From contig JAJEHD010000011.1 of the NCBI GenBank assembly GCA_022819505.1, forward strand, positions 124,001-188,000: DNA of 64,000 bases, read 5' to 3'. A program made the position numbers and the translations under genes. The notes under the pieces were generated by a model that worked only from the letters and a program-made list of their open reading frames with translations, had not been told where the DNA came from and searched no databases. This DNA comes from Acidimicrobiia bacterium. GTDB lineage: Bacteria; Actinomycetota; Acidimicrobiia; Acidimicrobiales; Aldehydirespiratoraceae. Below, in pieces: positions 48,205 to 56,293 of the stretch (positions are counted from its first letter, which is position 1; the number at the start of each line of letters is the position of its first letter).

Positions 48205-48981
48205 GTGCCCTGGGCCGATCACCACTGCCACCTCCCGGCCGGCGACGCGGCCACCGAGGTCATCGCCGATGCTCGCTCCGCCGGCGTCGACGTGCTGATC
48301 AACGTCGGCACCGACGTGGAGGACTCCCGGCGGGCCATCTCGGTGGCCGAGGCTCACGACGGGGTGTGGGCCACCGCGGGTGTGCATCCCCATGAGGCCT
48401 CCAGCGGCCTCGATGGGTTGGAGGCGCTGGTGTTGGGGCACAATGGTGTGGTGGCCGTGGGGGAGACGGGCCTCGACTATCACTACGACCATTCGCCGCG
48501 CCCGGTGCAGCGTCGGGCTTTTGCTGCCCAGGTGGAGCTAGCGAACCGGCGCGGCCTGCCGCTGGTGGTGCACTCAAGGTCGGCCTGGGACGACACCTTC
48601 GCGGTGCTCGACCGCGAAGGAGTGCCGTCCCGGACGGTGATGCACTGCTTCACGGGCGGTCCCGACGAGGCCGAGGAATGCCTGCGCCGCAACGCCGTGC
48701 TGTCCTTCTCGGGGATCGTCACCTTTCCCAACGCCGACGAGGTGCGCGACGCGGCCCGGGCATGCCCGCTGGATCGCCTGCTGGTCGAGACCGACAGCCC
48801 CTATCTGGCGCCGGTGCCCCACCGCGGTCGCAAGAACCGCCCCGCGCTGGTTCCGGTTGTGGGCGCGGCCGTGGCCGCGGCCAAGGGTCTCGACGTCTCG
48901 GAGGTGGAGGCGGCGACCTGGGAGACGACCCGTGCCTTCTACGGGCTCGACGGAGAGGCCGGTTCAGATGGCCCGGCCTGA
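48205..48981 (+). CDS. tatD: TatD-family metal-dependent hydrolase
   Basis: 258 aa TIM-barrel deoxyribonuclease-like hydrolase. Metal ligands: HxH in WADHHCHLP (H7, H9), E of AVGETGLDYHYD, H of PLVVHSR, H of VMHCFTGG and D of VETDSPYLAP. The family degrades DNA 3' to 5' and may act in repair or quality control. The chosen GTG 48205 has GGGAGG 8 nt upstream; GTG 48196 in the same frame is less well placed. The gene end overlaps the next by 14 nt. Confidence 0.93.
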   Translation: MPWADHHCHLPAGDAATEVIADARSAGVDVLINVGTDVEDSRRAISVAEAHDGVWATAGVHPHEASSGLDGLEALVLGHNGVVAVGETGLDYHYDHSPRPVQRRAFAAQVELANRRGLPLVVHSRSAWDDTFAVLDREGVPSRTVMHCFTGGPDEAEECLRRNAVLSFSGIVTFPNADEVRDAARACPLDRLLVETDSPYLAPVPHRGRKNRPALVPVVGAAVAAAKGLDVSEVEAATWETTRAFYGLDGEAGSDGPA

Positions 48982-49588
48982 CCGCCGTTTCCGGCTGGCC
49001 CTGATCGGGGTGGCCGCGCTCGTCCTGCTGACCGCCACCGCTGCCCCCGCGTGGGCCCAGACGTCGGCGCCGACCGAAAGCGCCGAGGACACGGCCGCGA
49101 ACGTGGAGGACTTCGAGGACCGGGCGAGGCAGTGGAACGAGGCTCGCAGGCGTGCGCGGGAGGAGGCTCTGCGCAGAGCCGAGGAACTGGCCAACCAGGC
49201 CAGGACCACCACCAGCACGACGACGACTGCGACCACGACGACGACCACAACCACGACGACGACAACCACTGAACCACCGACAACGACCGAGGACGGCGAG
49301 ATCCAGCACCCGATACCGGCGGGGACCACAGAAGCGCAGTGGCACGCCCTCCGGCAGTGCGAGTCGACCCAGAACTACCGGGCCATCAGCTCCAGTGGCC
49401 GGTACCGCGGCGCCTACCAGTTCTCGATCCGCACATGGAACTGGGTGGCCGAGATGCACTACCCGGACCTGGTCGGCGTCGATCCCATCGATGCCTCGCC
49501 TCCGGACCAGGACAAGATGGCCTACAAGCTCTACGAGATAAACGGCTGGGACCCCTGGCCCACCTGCAAGAAGAGGCTGCCCTCCTGA
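48968..49588 (+). CDS. Resuscitation-promoting factor-like transglycosylase
   Basis: 206 aa, secreted. Signal peptide about 1-30 (cleavage near AWA-Q), a charged coiled helix (about 46-78), a nearly pure Thr linker (about 80-107), and a C-terminal Rpf/transglycosylase-like domain (about 122-206). This domain has catalytic E132 in LRQCESTQNY, then GRYRGAYQFSIRTWNWV and NGWDPWPTCKK; C131 and C200 probably form the domain disulfide. Rpf proteins cut peptidoglycan to aid regrowth. Its place before rsmA and ispE matches rpfB of mycobacteria, though it lacks the RpfB G5 and DUF348 domains. Confidence 0.85.
   Translation: MARPDRRFRLALIGVAALVLLTATAAPAWAQTSAPTESAEDTAANVEDFEDRARQWNEARRRAREEALRRAEELANQARTTTSTTTTATTTTTTTTTTTTTEPPTTTEDGEIQHPIPAGTTEAQWHALRQCESTQNYRAISSSGRYRGAYQFSIRTWNWVAEMHYPDLVGVDPIDASPPDQDKMAYKLYEINGWDPWPTCKKRLPS
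49206..49270 (+). repeat. ACN trinucleotide repeat coding a poly-Thr linker
   Basis: About twenty near-consecutive ACC/ACG/ACA/ACT codons encode the Thr linker of the Rpf-like protein. The run is prone to length change and may be glycosylated in the protein. Confidence 0.8.
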
Positions 49589-50415
49589 CCCACACGCAGT
49601 CGGGTCTGCAGGCGCTGATGGACCGCTTCGACGTGTCGCCGCGCCGGTCCTTGGGCCAGAACTTCGTGACGGATCCGAACACGGTGCGACGGATCGCCCG
49701 ACTCAGCGGCGCAGGCCCGGCCGATCACGTGCTGGAGATCGGCGCCGGTCTCGGCTCGCTCACCCTCGCCCTGGCCGAGACGGGTGCGTCGGTGCGGACG
49801 GTCGAGGTCGACCCCGGATTGACGGCCGCGCTGCGTGAAGTCCTTGCTGAGGCGGGCGCCCGGCACGTCGAAGTGGTCGAGGCAGATGCCGCCAGACTCG
49901 ACCTCGATGAGGTCCTGGCGGGTTCGGACCGGTGGATGCTGGTGGCCAACCTTCCCTACAACATCGCTACACCGCTGGTCCTGGACCTGCTGCGCGACGC
50001 CGGGGCCATAGAGACCATGGTCGTGATGGTGCAGCGCGAGGTGGGGGAGCGGCTGGCTGCTCCCCCCGGGTCGAGGGCCCGGGGCATTCCCAGCGTGCTG
50101 GTCGAGCGGAGGGGGACGGCGCGGGTGGTGGGAAGGGTGCCGGCCTCGGTGTTCCGGCCCCGGCCGAAGGTCGAGTCGGTGGTGGTGCGCATCGAGCGCC
50201 ATGCCGTCCGCGAGGCGCCGTGGCCCCCTGAGGCCGACGCACGGTTCGAGCTTCTCGTGCGGACCGGCTTCGGTCAGCGGCGCAAGATGCTGCGCCGCTC
50301 GCTGGCCGGGCTCGCCGGACGGGAGAGCTTCGCGGCCGCGGGCGTGGACCCGTCGTCCCGCCCCGAGGCGTTGACCGTGGACCAGTGGATCAGCCTGGCC
50401 AAGACACCGGCGTAG
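49585..50415 (+). CDS. rsmA: 16S rRNA dimethyladenosine transferase (KsgA)
   Basis: 276 aa, dimethylates A1518 and A1519 of 16S rRNA. SAM motif EIGAGLG at 51-57, acidic D76 in EVDPGL, catalytic NLPYNI at 122-127, and a C-terminal helical domain. The first ATG in frame is 49618, but the family N-terminus (THTQSGLQALMDRFDVSPRRSLGQNF) begins further upstream, where the only candidate is CTG 49585. It forms a CTGA overlap with the previous stop and has AAGAGG 9 nt upstream. I therefore propose a CTG start; ATG 49618 is the fallback. Confidence 0.93.
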   Translation: MTHTQSGLQALMDRFDVSPRRSLGQNFVTDPNTVRRIARLSGAGPADHVLEIGAGLGSLTLALAETGASVRTVEVDPGLTAALREVLAEAGARHVEVVEADAARLDLDEVLAGSDRWMLVANLPYNIATPLVLDLLRDAGAIETMVVMVQREVGERLAAPPGSRARGIPSVLVERRGTARVVGRVPASVFRPRPKVESVVVRIERHAVREAPWPPEADARFELLVRTGFGQRRKMLRRSLAGLAGRESFAAAGVDPSSRPEALTVDQWISLAKTPA

Positions 50416-50418
50416 CGC

Positions 50419-52719
50419 CTACCTCGCCTCCGCGGCGGCCGCGATGGCCCGCCAGACCCGCTGGGGCGTGTACGGCATGTCGAGGTGGGTGACGCCGAGC
50501 GGTGCCAGCGCGTCGAGCACCGCCGACTGCACCGCCGGGGTCGACCCGATCGTGCCCGACTCGCCGATGCCCTTCGCGCCGAGCGGGTTCAGTGGGGTGG
50601 GCGTCTCGGTGTGGGCCGTCTCCACCCGGGGCAGTTCGGAGGCGGCCGGTATGGCGTAGTCGGCGAAGTTCGTGTTGCGGGGGTTGCCGTAGGAGTCGTA
50701 GGTGGTCTCCTCGTACAGGGCCTGCGAGATGCCGGTGGCCACACCGCCGTGCACCTGGCCCTCCACTAGCACCGGGTTGAGGATGCGGCCGCAGTCGTCC
50801 ACCGCCACATGGCGCACGGACCGGGTCTCACCGGTGTCGGCGTCGATCTCCACCACCGACACGTGGGCGCCGAAGGGGTAGCTGGACTCGCCCTGGTTGA
50901 AGTCGGTCTCGGCCGCCAGCCCGCCCGGCTCGACCCCTTCGGGGAGGTCCTCCGCGGCGGCGGCCGCGGCGAGCTCGGCCCACGACACAGTCCGGGCCGG
51001 CACGCCCGCGGGAGCCAGGCCCCCGGGGGCCACCACAATGTCGTCGACATCGGCCTCCAGCAGGTTGGCGGCCAGGCGCCGGGCGGTGTCGAGGACCTCG
51101 GTGGCCGCGGTCCACACCGCGCTGCCGCCTATCTGCAGCGACCGCGACGCCACCGTGCCGGTGCCCCGGGGCACCTCGGCGGTGTCGCTGTGAATGATCC
51201 GAACCTGCTCGGCGGGCACGCCCAGCACCTCGCCCAGGATCTGGGAGAAGGCGGTGGCGTGCCCCTGGCCGTGCGAGGCGGTGCCCACCCTGGCGGTGAC
51301 CGTGCCGTCGAGCTCGACGGTGACCGACCCGAACTCCTCGAACAGCCCGACCGCGGTTATCTCCACATAGGCGGACACGCCGATGCCCATCAGCCTGCGG
51401 TCACCGGCGGCCCGCCGGCGGGCCTGCTCGACTCTAAGTTCCTCGTAGCCGGCCGTCTCCAGAGCCAGGTCCAGGGCGCGTTCGTACTCGCCGCAGTCCA
51501 TGTTGGCGCCGGTGGGGGTGGTCAGGGGGAAGTCGCCGGGCGCGAGCAGGTTGCGGCGCCGCAGCTCCGCGGGGTCGATGCGCAGCTCGGCCGCGGCCAT
51601 GTCGATGATCCGCTCCAGGCAGACGGTCGCCTCGGGCCGGCCCGCCCCCCGGAAGGCAGCCACCGGGGTGGTGTTGGTGACCGCCGCGACCGCCTCGTAG
51701 TGGACCACCGGAATGCGGTAGGGCCCCGACGCCATCATCATCGTGAAGAAGGGCAGGAACGCCCCGATGCCGGGGTAGGCCCCCGCGTTGGTGGTGGCCT
51801 TGATCCTGATCCAGCGGAACGTCCCATCGGTGCTCAAGCCGAGCTCCACGTCGTTGACGTAGTCCCTTCCCTGGGTCATGTTGACCAGGTTCTCGCTGCG
51901 AGTCTCGGTCCACTTCACCGGTCGGTCCAGCCGCCGGGCTATCCAGGCCGCCACCAGGAACTCCGGGTAGGCGGGGGCCTTGGAGCCGAATCCACCGCCG
52001 ACGGCGGGCGCGACCACCCGCACATCCTCCGGCTGGGCTCCCAGGGCCGCGGCGATGGCATTGCGGACCTCGTGGGGTCGCTGGGTCGTGCACCACACCG
52101 TCAACGGTTCGGCTCGGTCGCCGTTGCCGGGTGCAGCCAGCACCACGGAGGGCTCGATGGGTGCCCCCGACATGCGGTGGTTGACGATGCGAGCCTTGAC
52201 TGTCAGGTCGTGGCCCCCCATCGCTTCGGGGTCTGCGGGAGTGGAGAACTGCATCGCCAGGTTCGATCCGTGGGCCTCGATGATCACCGGTGCGTCCGGT
52301 TCGAGGGCCTCGAACGGGTCGGTCACCGCGTCCAGGGGCTCGTAGTCCACCTCGACCAGTTCGGCCGCGTCCACGGCCGCGGCCCGGGTCTCGGCCACCA
52401 CCACCGCGATCGGGTCACCCACATAGCGGGCCTTGTCGGCCAGCGGCCGGCGGCTGAGCTCGGGCGGCAGCAGGACGAAGCCGGGCTGCGGGTCGATGGA
52501 CACCTCCGACGCGGTCAGCACGTCAACGACGCCCGGCGCGGCGCTGGCCGCCTCGGTGTCGACGGACGCGATGCCGGCGTGGGCCATCACCGACCGCACG
52601 AAGGCGAGATGAACCGTCCCGGGGGGCGACATGTCGCCCACATACCGTGCGGTGCCGGTGAGCAGGTCGGGGTCCTCCCGCCTGAGCACCGCGTTGCCCA
52701 TGAACGATCCTGAGGCCAC
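50419..52719 (-). CDS. Xanthine dehydrogenase/CO dehydrogenase-family molybdopterin-binding subunit
   Basis: 766 aa large subunit of the molybdenum hydroxylase family. N-terminal a/b hammerhead domain (about 15-130), then molybdopterin domains with VGGGFGSKAPAYPE (240-253), active-site loop AAFRGAGRPE (354-363), GQGHATAFSQILGEVLGV and LGAKGIGESGTIG with the catalytic Glu near 714. The AFRGAGR loop is not the AYxCSFR of form I CO dehydrogenase and resembles form II or other aldehyde/purine oxidases. No FAD or iron-sulfur subunits are adjacent. GTG start with AAGGAG. Confidence 0.88.
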   Translation of the reverse strand: MASGSFMGNAVLRREDPDLLTGTARYVGDMSPPGTVHLAFVRSVMAHAGIASVDTEAASAAPGVVDVLTASEVSIDPQPGFVLLPPELSRRPLADKARYVGDPIAVVVAETRAAAVDAAELVEVDYEPLDAVTDPFEALEPDAPVIIEAHGSNLAMQFSTPADPEAMGGHDLTVKARIVNHRMSGAPIEPSVVLAAPGNGDRAEPLTVWCTTQRPHEVRNAIAAALGAQPEDVRVVAPAVGGGFGSKAPAYPEFLVAAWIARRLDRPVKWTETRSENLVNMTQGRDYVNDVELGLSTDGTFRWIRIKATTNAGAYPGIGAFLPFFTMMMASGPYRIPVVHYEAVAAVTNTTPVAAFRGAGRPEATVCLERIIDMAAAELRIDPAELRRRNLLAPGDFPLTTPTGANMDCGEYERALDLALETAGYEELRVEQARRRAAGDRRLMGIGVSAYVEITAVGLFEEFGSVTVELDGTVTARVGTASHGQGHATAFSQILGEVLGVPAEQVRIIHSDTAEVPRGTGTVASRSLQIGGSAVWTAATEVLDTARRLAANLLEADVDDIVVAPGGLAPAGVPARTVSWAELAAAAAAEDLPEGVEPGGLAAETDFNQGESSYPFGAHVSVVEIDADTGETRSVRHVAVDDCGRILNPVLVEGQVHGGVATGISQALYEETTYDSYGNPRNTNFADYAIPAASELPRVETAHTETPTPLNPLGAKGIGESGTIGSTPAVQSAVLDALAPLGVTHLDMPYTPQRVWRAIAAAAEAR

Positions 52720-52831
52720 GGCGGTCTCCTTGTTCGACTGCGACCCGTGGACTCTAGAGCCAGCGCGAGGTCGGCGGCCTCATGGGCCGCGCCGGTGGCT
52801 CGCGGCGGTGCGCCATCGCCCTGTCCGGAAG

Positions 52832-52837
52832 TAGCTT
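52832..52837 (+). promoter_or_regulatory. -10-like TAGCTT before ispE
   Basis: TAGCTT ends 6 nt before the ispE GTG, in the 124-nt divergent gap with the molybdopterin-subunit gene. Confidence 0.45.
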
Positions 52838-52843
52838 CGCGGC

Positions 52844-53584
52844 GTGATCGAGGCGCTGGCCCCGGCCAAGCTGACCCTGAGTCTGCGCATCACCGGCGTG
52901 CGGGACGACGGCTACCACGAGATTGACGCCGAGATGGTGACGCTGGACCTCTGCGATCGGCTGGAGATCTACCCGGACTCCGGGGGCGCGGCCGACGTGC
53001 GGATGCTCGACGCCGCTGGCGATGACCTCGCGGCCGCGCCGCCGGTGGCCGGCAACCTCGTCGTGCGGGCTCTATCCCTGGCCGGGCGCGGCGCCCGGGT
53101 GACGGTCCACAAGCGGATCCCGGCCGGCGCCGGACTGGGGGGCGGGTCTGCCGACGCGGCCGCGGTGTTGCGCTGGGCCGGGTTCACCGACGCCGTGCGG
53201 GCGGCCTCGATAGGCGCAGACGTGGCCTTCTGCCTGACCGGCGGCCGGGCCCGCGTGCGCGGCATAGGGGAGGTCGTCGAGGCGCTTCCCTACGTACGCG
53301 AGCAGTACACCCTCATGCTGGTGCCGCTGTCGTGCAGCACCGCGGCCGTGTACGCGGCCTGGGACGATCTCGGGGGACCGGCGGGCTCCGGCGGCAACGA
53401 CCTGGAGGCCGCTGCGCTCCGGGTTGCGCCGGAGCTGGCCGCATGGCGCGACGAGTTCGGCAACGCCACCGGTCAGACCCCTCGACTGGCGGGCAGCGGC
53501 AGCACCTGGTTCGTGGCCGGTGCCCATCCCGGCCCGAACCGCGTGGTGGCGACCACGACCGTGGCGGCCACGCCGTTCGCTTGA
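52844..53584 (+). CDS. ispE: 4-diphosphocytidyl-2-C-methyl-D-erythritol kinase
   Basis: 246 aa, shorter than the usual 280-310. GHMP kinase of the MEP isoprenoid pathway; phosphorylates the 2-OH of CDP-methylerythritol. K9 in LAPAKLTLSLRI, the ATP loop PAGAGLGGGSADAAA (93-107) and the catalytic D in IGADVAF are present; a GSGSTWFV segment ends the fold. The central region is compact, which accounts for the length. In mycobacteria ispE likewise follows ksgA; here the molybdopterin gene intervenes on the other strand. Confidence 0.9.
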   Translation: MIEALAPAKLTLSLRITGVRDDGYHEIDAEMVTLDLCDRLEIYPDSGGAADVRMLDAAGDDLAAAPPVAGNLVVRALSLAGRGARVTVHKRIPAGAGLGGGSADAAAVLRWAGFTDAVRAASIGADVAFCLTGGRARVRGIGEVVEALPYVREQYTLMLVPLSCSTAAVYAAWDDLGGPAGSGGNDLEAAALRVAPELAAWRDEFGNATGQTPRLAGSGSTWFVAGAHPGPNRVVATTTVAATPFA

Positions 53585-53610
53585 GGGTGTCGGTGGGAGA
53601 GGGCCGGCCG

Positions 53611-53703
53611 CTACTTGCGCCGCTGATGGCGGGTGCGCCGAAGCATCTTCTTGTGCTTCTTCTTGCGCATGCGCTTGCGGCGCTTCTTGATGAGCGATCC
53701 CAC
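53611..53703 (-). CDS. 30S ribosomal protein bS22
   Basis: 30 aa, very basic: starts MGSLIKKRRKRMRKKKHKKM and ends LRRTRHQRRK. It matches bS22 of actinobacteria (33 residues in mycobacteria), which lies near the decoding centre in ribosome structures, and the mitochondrial AURKAIP1-type C-terminus. GTG start; TAGCGT stands 9 nt upstream on the minus strand and no Shine-Dalgarno sequence is visible. Converges on ispE. Confidence 0.9.
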   Translation of the reverse strand: MGSLIKKRRKRMRKKKHKKMLRRTRHQRRK

Positions 53704-53712
53704 GAGGGGAGA

Positions 53713-53718
53713 ACGCTA
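53713..53718 (-). promoter_or_regulatory. -10-like TAGCGT before bS22
   Basis: Minus-strand TAGCGT ends 9 nt before the GTG of bS22, the same hexamer as upstream of the bL37-like gene. Confidence 0.5.
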
Positions 53719-53810
53719 CCGGGCCCGGCGCCCGAACACGCATCGTGTCGATGATCGCCGGGAATGATCGGTAATGTGAGTCGGGTCGTCCGTCTCCGGG
53801 CGGGCGGCGG

Positions 53811-53883
53811 TGGCCGGTAGTTCAACTGGCAGAACGTCGGACTTTGGCTCCGGATGTTGCAGGTTCGAGTCCTGCCCGGCCAG
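53811..53883 (+). tRNA. tRNA-Gln (anticodon TTG)
   Basis: 73 nt that fold as a full cloverleaf: acceptor stem TGGCCGG with CCGGCCA, D arm GTTC...GAAC, anticodon stem TCGGA/TCCGG with loop CTTTGGC (anticodon TTG, reading CAA and by wobble CAG), and T arm GCAGG-TTCGAGT-CCTGC. The discriminator is G and CCA is not encoded. A TAATGT at 53772-53777 could be its -10. It lies 66 nt before prs. Confidence 0.95.
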
Positions 53884-53908
53884 CAGATTCAAGAAGGTGA
53901 CCGGAGCG

Positions 53909-53939
53909 TTGCCCGGCGGCGTCTGCGCCGTCCTACAAT
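53909..53939 (+). promoter_or_regulatory. prs promoter
   Basis: TTGCCC at 53909-53914 and TACAAT at 53934-53939 with a 19-nt spacer. The -10 ends 10 nt before the prs ATG 53950, implying a very short leader. Confidence 0.45.
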
Positions 53940-53949
53940 GCCGGGCGCC

Positions 53950-54930
53950 ATGAAGCAGCAGACCCACAAAGTGCTCCGGGTGGTGTCGGGCCGGTCCAGT
54001 CAGGACTTCGCCGCCAGCGTCTGTGGGGAGCTCGGCGTCGAGCTCGGTACGTCCCACATCGAGAATTTCGCCAACGGCGAGATCCATGTCCGTTACGGCG
54101 AGTCCATCCGGGGCTGCGACGCCTTCATCGTCGGCACCCACGCCGAGTGGGAGGGCGGCTCCATCAACGACGCGATCGTGGAGCAGCTAGTCATGGTCGA
54201 CGCGGCCAAGCGGGCCTCCGCCAAGCGCATAACCGTGGTGGCTCCCTTCTACGGGTACGCCCGCCAGGACCGCAAGGCATCCGGGCGCGAGCCCATCTCG
54301 GCCCGCCTGCTGGCCGACCTGTTCCTGGCCGCCGGGGCTAAGCGGCTGCTCTCGGTGGACCTGCACTCGGGACAGATCCAGGGGTTCTTCGACGGCCCGG
54401 TCGATCACCTCACGGCCATGCCGGTGCTGCTCGAGTACCTGCAGTCCCTCAAGAGCGACGACCTGGTGATCGTGTCGCCCGACGCGGGACGGGTCAAGGT
54501 CGCCGAGCGCTACACCAACCTGCTGCACGCCGATCTGGCCATCGTGCACAAGCGCCGCGACAACGGCAAGAACGAGGTGTCGGCCAAGGAGATCGTGGGT
54601 GATGTCCGCGGCCGCACATGCGTGATCGTCGACGACATGATCGACACCGGCGGCACCATCGTGGCCGCCGCGGAGCTGCTGGCCGCCAGCGGGGCCAGCC
54701 GGGTGATCGCCGCGACCACCCACGCGGTGTTCTCGGGACCGGCCGTGGAGCGGCTCAGGGACTCCGTGATCGACTTGGTCGTGTGCACCGACACCCTGCC
54801 GCTGACGTCCCGCAAGCAGTTCTCGAAACTGCACGTGGTGTCGGTCGCGCCGATCGTGGCCCGGGCCATCTCGGCGGTCTTCGAGGACACCTCGGTGAGC
54901 GAGATCTTCGGCGGCAACAACCTGGTCTGA
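53950..54930 (+). CDS. prs: Ribose-phosphate pyrophosphokinase
   Basis: 326 aa. Makes PRPP from ribose-5-phosphate and ATP for nucleotide, His and Trp synthesis. Motifs: SGRSSQDFA, FANGEIHVRYGESIRGCDAFIVG, VVAPFYGYARQDRK (ATP loop), SVDLHSGQIQGFFDGPVDHLTA, and the PRPP-binding VIVDDMIDTGGTIVAAAELL. ATG 53950 is preferred; ATG 53938 overlaps the -10. In many actinobacteria glmU precedes prs; here the tRNA does. Confidence 0.96.
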   Translation: MKQQTHKVLRVVSGRSSQDFAASVCGELGVELGTSHIENFANGEIHVRYGESIRGCDAFIVGTHAEWEGGSINDAIVEQLVMVDAAKRASAKRITVVAPFYGYARQDRKASGREPISARLLADLFLAAGAKRLLSVDLHSGQIQGFFDGPVDHLTAMPVLLEYLQSLKSDDLVIVSPDAGRVKVAERYTNLLHADLAIVHKRRDNGKNEVSAKEIVGDVRGRTCVIVDDMIDTGGTIVAAAELLAASGASRVIAATTHAVFSGPAVERLRDSVIDLVVCTDTLPLTSRKQFSKLHVVSVAPIVARAISAVFEDTSVSEIFGGNNLV

Positions 54931-54979
54931 CCGCCCACAACCCGCGCCCGCTGCAAGTGGAGCAGGCGCGGCGCGGCAG

Positions 54980-54985
54980 TAGCCT
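54980..54985 (+). promoter_or_regulatory. -10-like TAGCCT before rplY
   Basis: TAGCCT ends 7 nt before the rplY ATG. Confidence 0.5.
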
Positions 54986-54992
54986 CAGACGA

Positions 54993-55661
54993 ATGGCTAC
55001 GAACCTTCTGACCGCCGAAACCGGCCGGCCGCGCGGCACCCGTCCGAGCCGGCGCCTGCGCCGGACCGGCCGCGTTCCCGCGGTGGTGTACGGCCTGGGC
55101 GAGAACCCGCTCGCGGTGTCGGTCGACCGGGCCGACCTGCGGGGCGCGCTGTCCACCGACGCGGGGCTCAACGCCCTCATCACCCTCGACGTCGACGGCG
55201 ACCGGCAGCTCTCCATCGTGAAGGACCTCCAGCGGCACCCGGTCCGCCGCGACGTGCTCCATGTGGACTTCCTGCGCATCGATCCCGACGAGGAGGTGGA
55301 GGTCGATGTGCCCCTCGTGCTCGTCGGGGAGGCCAAGAAGGTCACCCAGGCCAGCGGGATGGTCGACCAGGTGATGCATCAGGTGCCCGTCCTGGCCAAG
55401 CCGTCCGATATCCCCACAGAGGTGACCGCCGACGTGAGCGACCTGGAGGTCGGGTCGTCGCTCCGGGTGAGCGATATCGAGCTTCCCGCCGGGGTCACGC
55501 CGGCCGGCGATCCTGACGCCACCTTCGCGGTTGGCCTCATCACCCGCTCCACCAAGGAGTACCTGCGCCAGCAGAAGGCTCTGGAAGAGGAGGCCGAGGC
55601 GCTCATCGTCATGGGCGAGGCCGACGAGACCGAAGAGGCGGACGCGGACGAAGAGTCCTAG
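54993..55661 (+). CDS. rplY: 50S ribosomal protein bL25 (CTC form)
   Basis: 222 aa long form with an N-terminal 5S rRNA-binding L25 domain (about 1-95; RLRRTGRVPAVVYGLGENPLAVSVDR) and a TL5/CTC beta domain (about 100-190; VEVDVPLVLVGEA and EVTADVSDLEVGSSLRVSDI). An acidic tail (DETEEADADEES) follows. The open frame extending back into prs is spurious. rplY-pth-mfd is a conserved run. Confidence 0.94.
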   Translation: MATNLLTAETGRPRGTRPSRRLRRTGRVPAVVYGLGENPLAVSVDRADLRGALSTDAGLNALITLDVDGDRQLSIVKDLQRHPVRRDVLHVDFLRIDPDEEVEVDVPLVLVGEAKKVTQASGMVDQVMHQVPVLAKPSDIPTEVTADVSDLEVGSSLRVSDIELPAGVTPAGDPDATFAVGLITRSTKEYLRQQKALEEEAEALIVMGEADETEEADADEES

Positions 55662-55685
55662 AGGCCGGGCGGCCCGGCCGTCGCT

Positions 55686-56288
55686 ATGGCCATCGGCGCG
55701 CGTACCGGCTCAGCGGCTGACCTGCTGGTGGTGGGGCTGGGCAACCCCGGCGACGAGTACGCCCGGACCCGCCACAACGCGGGCCGCTGGGTGGTGGACG
55801 AGCTGGTGCTCCGCCACGGCGGCCGGCTGCGCCGGGCCCGCCGCCTGCAGGCGATGATGTGCGAGGTACGTGTCCAGCAGCGCCGGATGGCGGTGGCCGC
55901 ACCGGTCACATGGATGAACGAGTCCGGTCGGGCGGTGGCGCCTCTCGTGCGCCGCTTCGGCATCCGCGACCTGGAACGCCTGGTGGTTGTGCACGACGAG
56001 CTGGACCTGCCCGTCGGCCGCGTGAAGGTCAAGACCGGTGGCGGGCTCGCCGGACACAAGGGCCTGGTGTCCATCCGGGCACACCTGCGAAGCGACGCCT
56101 TCACCCGCGTGCGCGTCGGGGTCGGCAAACCCCAGATGACCCCCAAGGGAGGCGAGTACGTCCTCAAGCGGCCGTCCCGGTCCGAGCAGGTTGAGCTACA
56201 GGGGGCTGTGGCCCGAGCGGCTGACGCGGTGGAGTGCTTCCTGGAGCACGGACTCGAGGTCACCATGAACCGCTTCAACACAGCTTGA
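55686..56288 (+). CDS. pth: Peptidyl-tRNA hydrolase
   Basis: 200 aa. Frees tRNA from dropped-off peptidyl-tRNA. Catalytic H30 in TRHNAGRW, N20 in LGNPGDEYA, N78 in TWMNESG and D104 in VVHDELDLP are all present, as is KTGGGLAGHKGLVSI. It sits between rplY (24 nt) and mfd (5 nt), so probably in one operon. Confidence 0.96.
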   Translation: MAIGARTGSAADLLVVGLGNPGDEYARTRHNAGRWVVDELVLRHGGRLRRARRLQAMMCEVRVQQRRMAVAAPVTWMNESGRAVAPLVRRFGIRDLERLVVVHDELDLPVGRVKVKTGGGLAGHKGLVSIRAHLRSDAFTRVRVGVGKPQMTPKGGEYVLKRPSRSEQVELQGAVARAADAVECFLEHGLEVTMNRFNTA

Positions 56289-56293
56289 GGGCC

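Noticed and set aside
48857..48967. Extension of the Rpf-like protein into tatD
   Set aside because: The signal peptide begins at ATG 48968; the upstream part is the tatD alternate frame.
49206..49270. ACN repeat as a CRISPR or satellite array
   Set aside because: It is a codon-level repeat for a Thr linker in frame with the Rpf-like protein; there are no spacers.
50419..52719. Form I carbon monoxide dehydrogenase large subunit
   Set aside because: The active-site loop is AFRGAGR rather than the Cys-containing AYxCSFR, and the small and medium subunits are absent.
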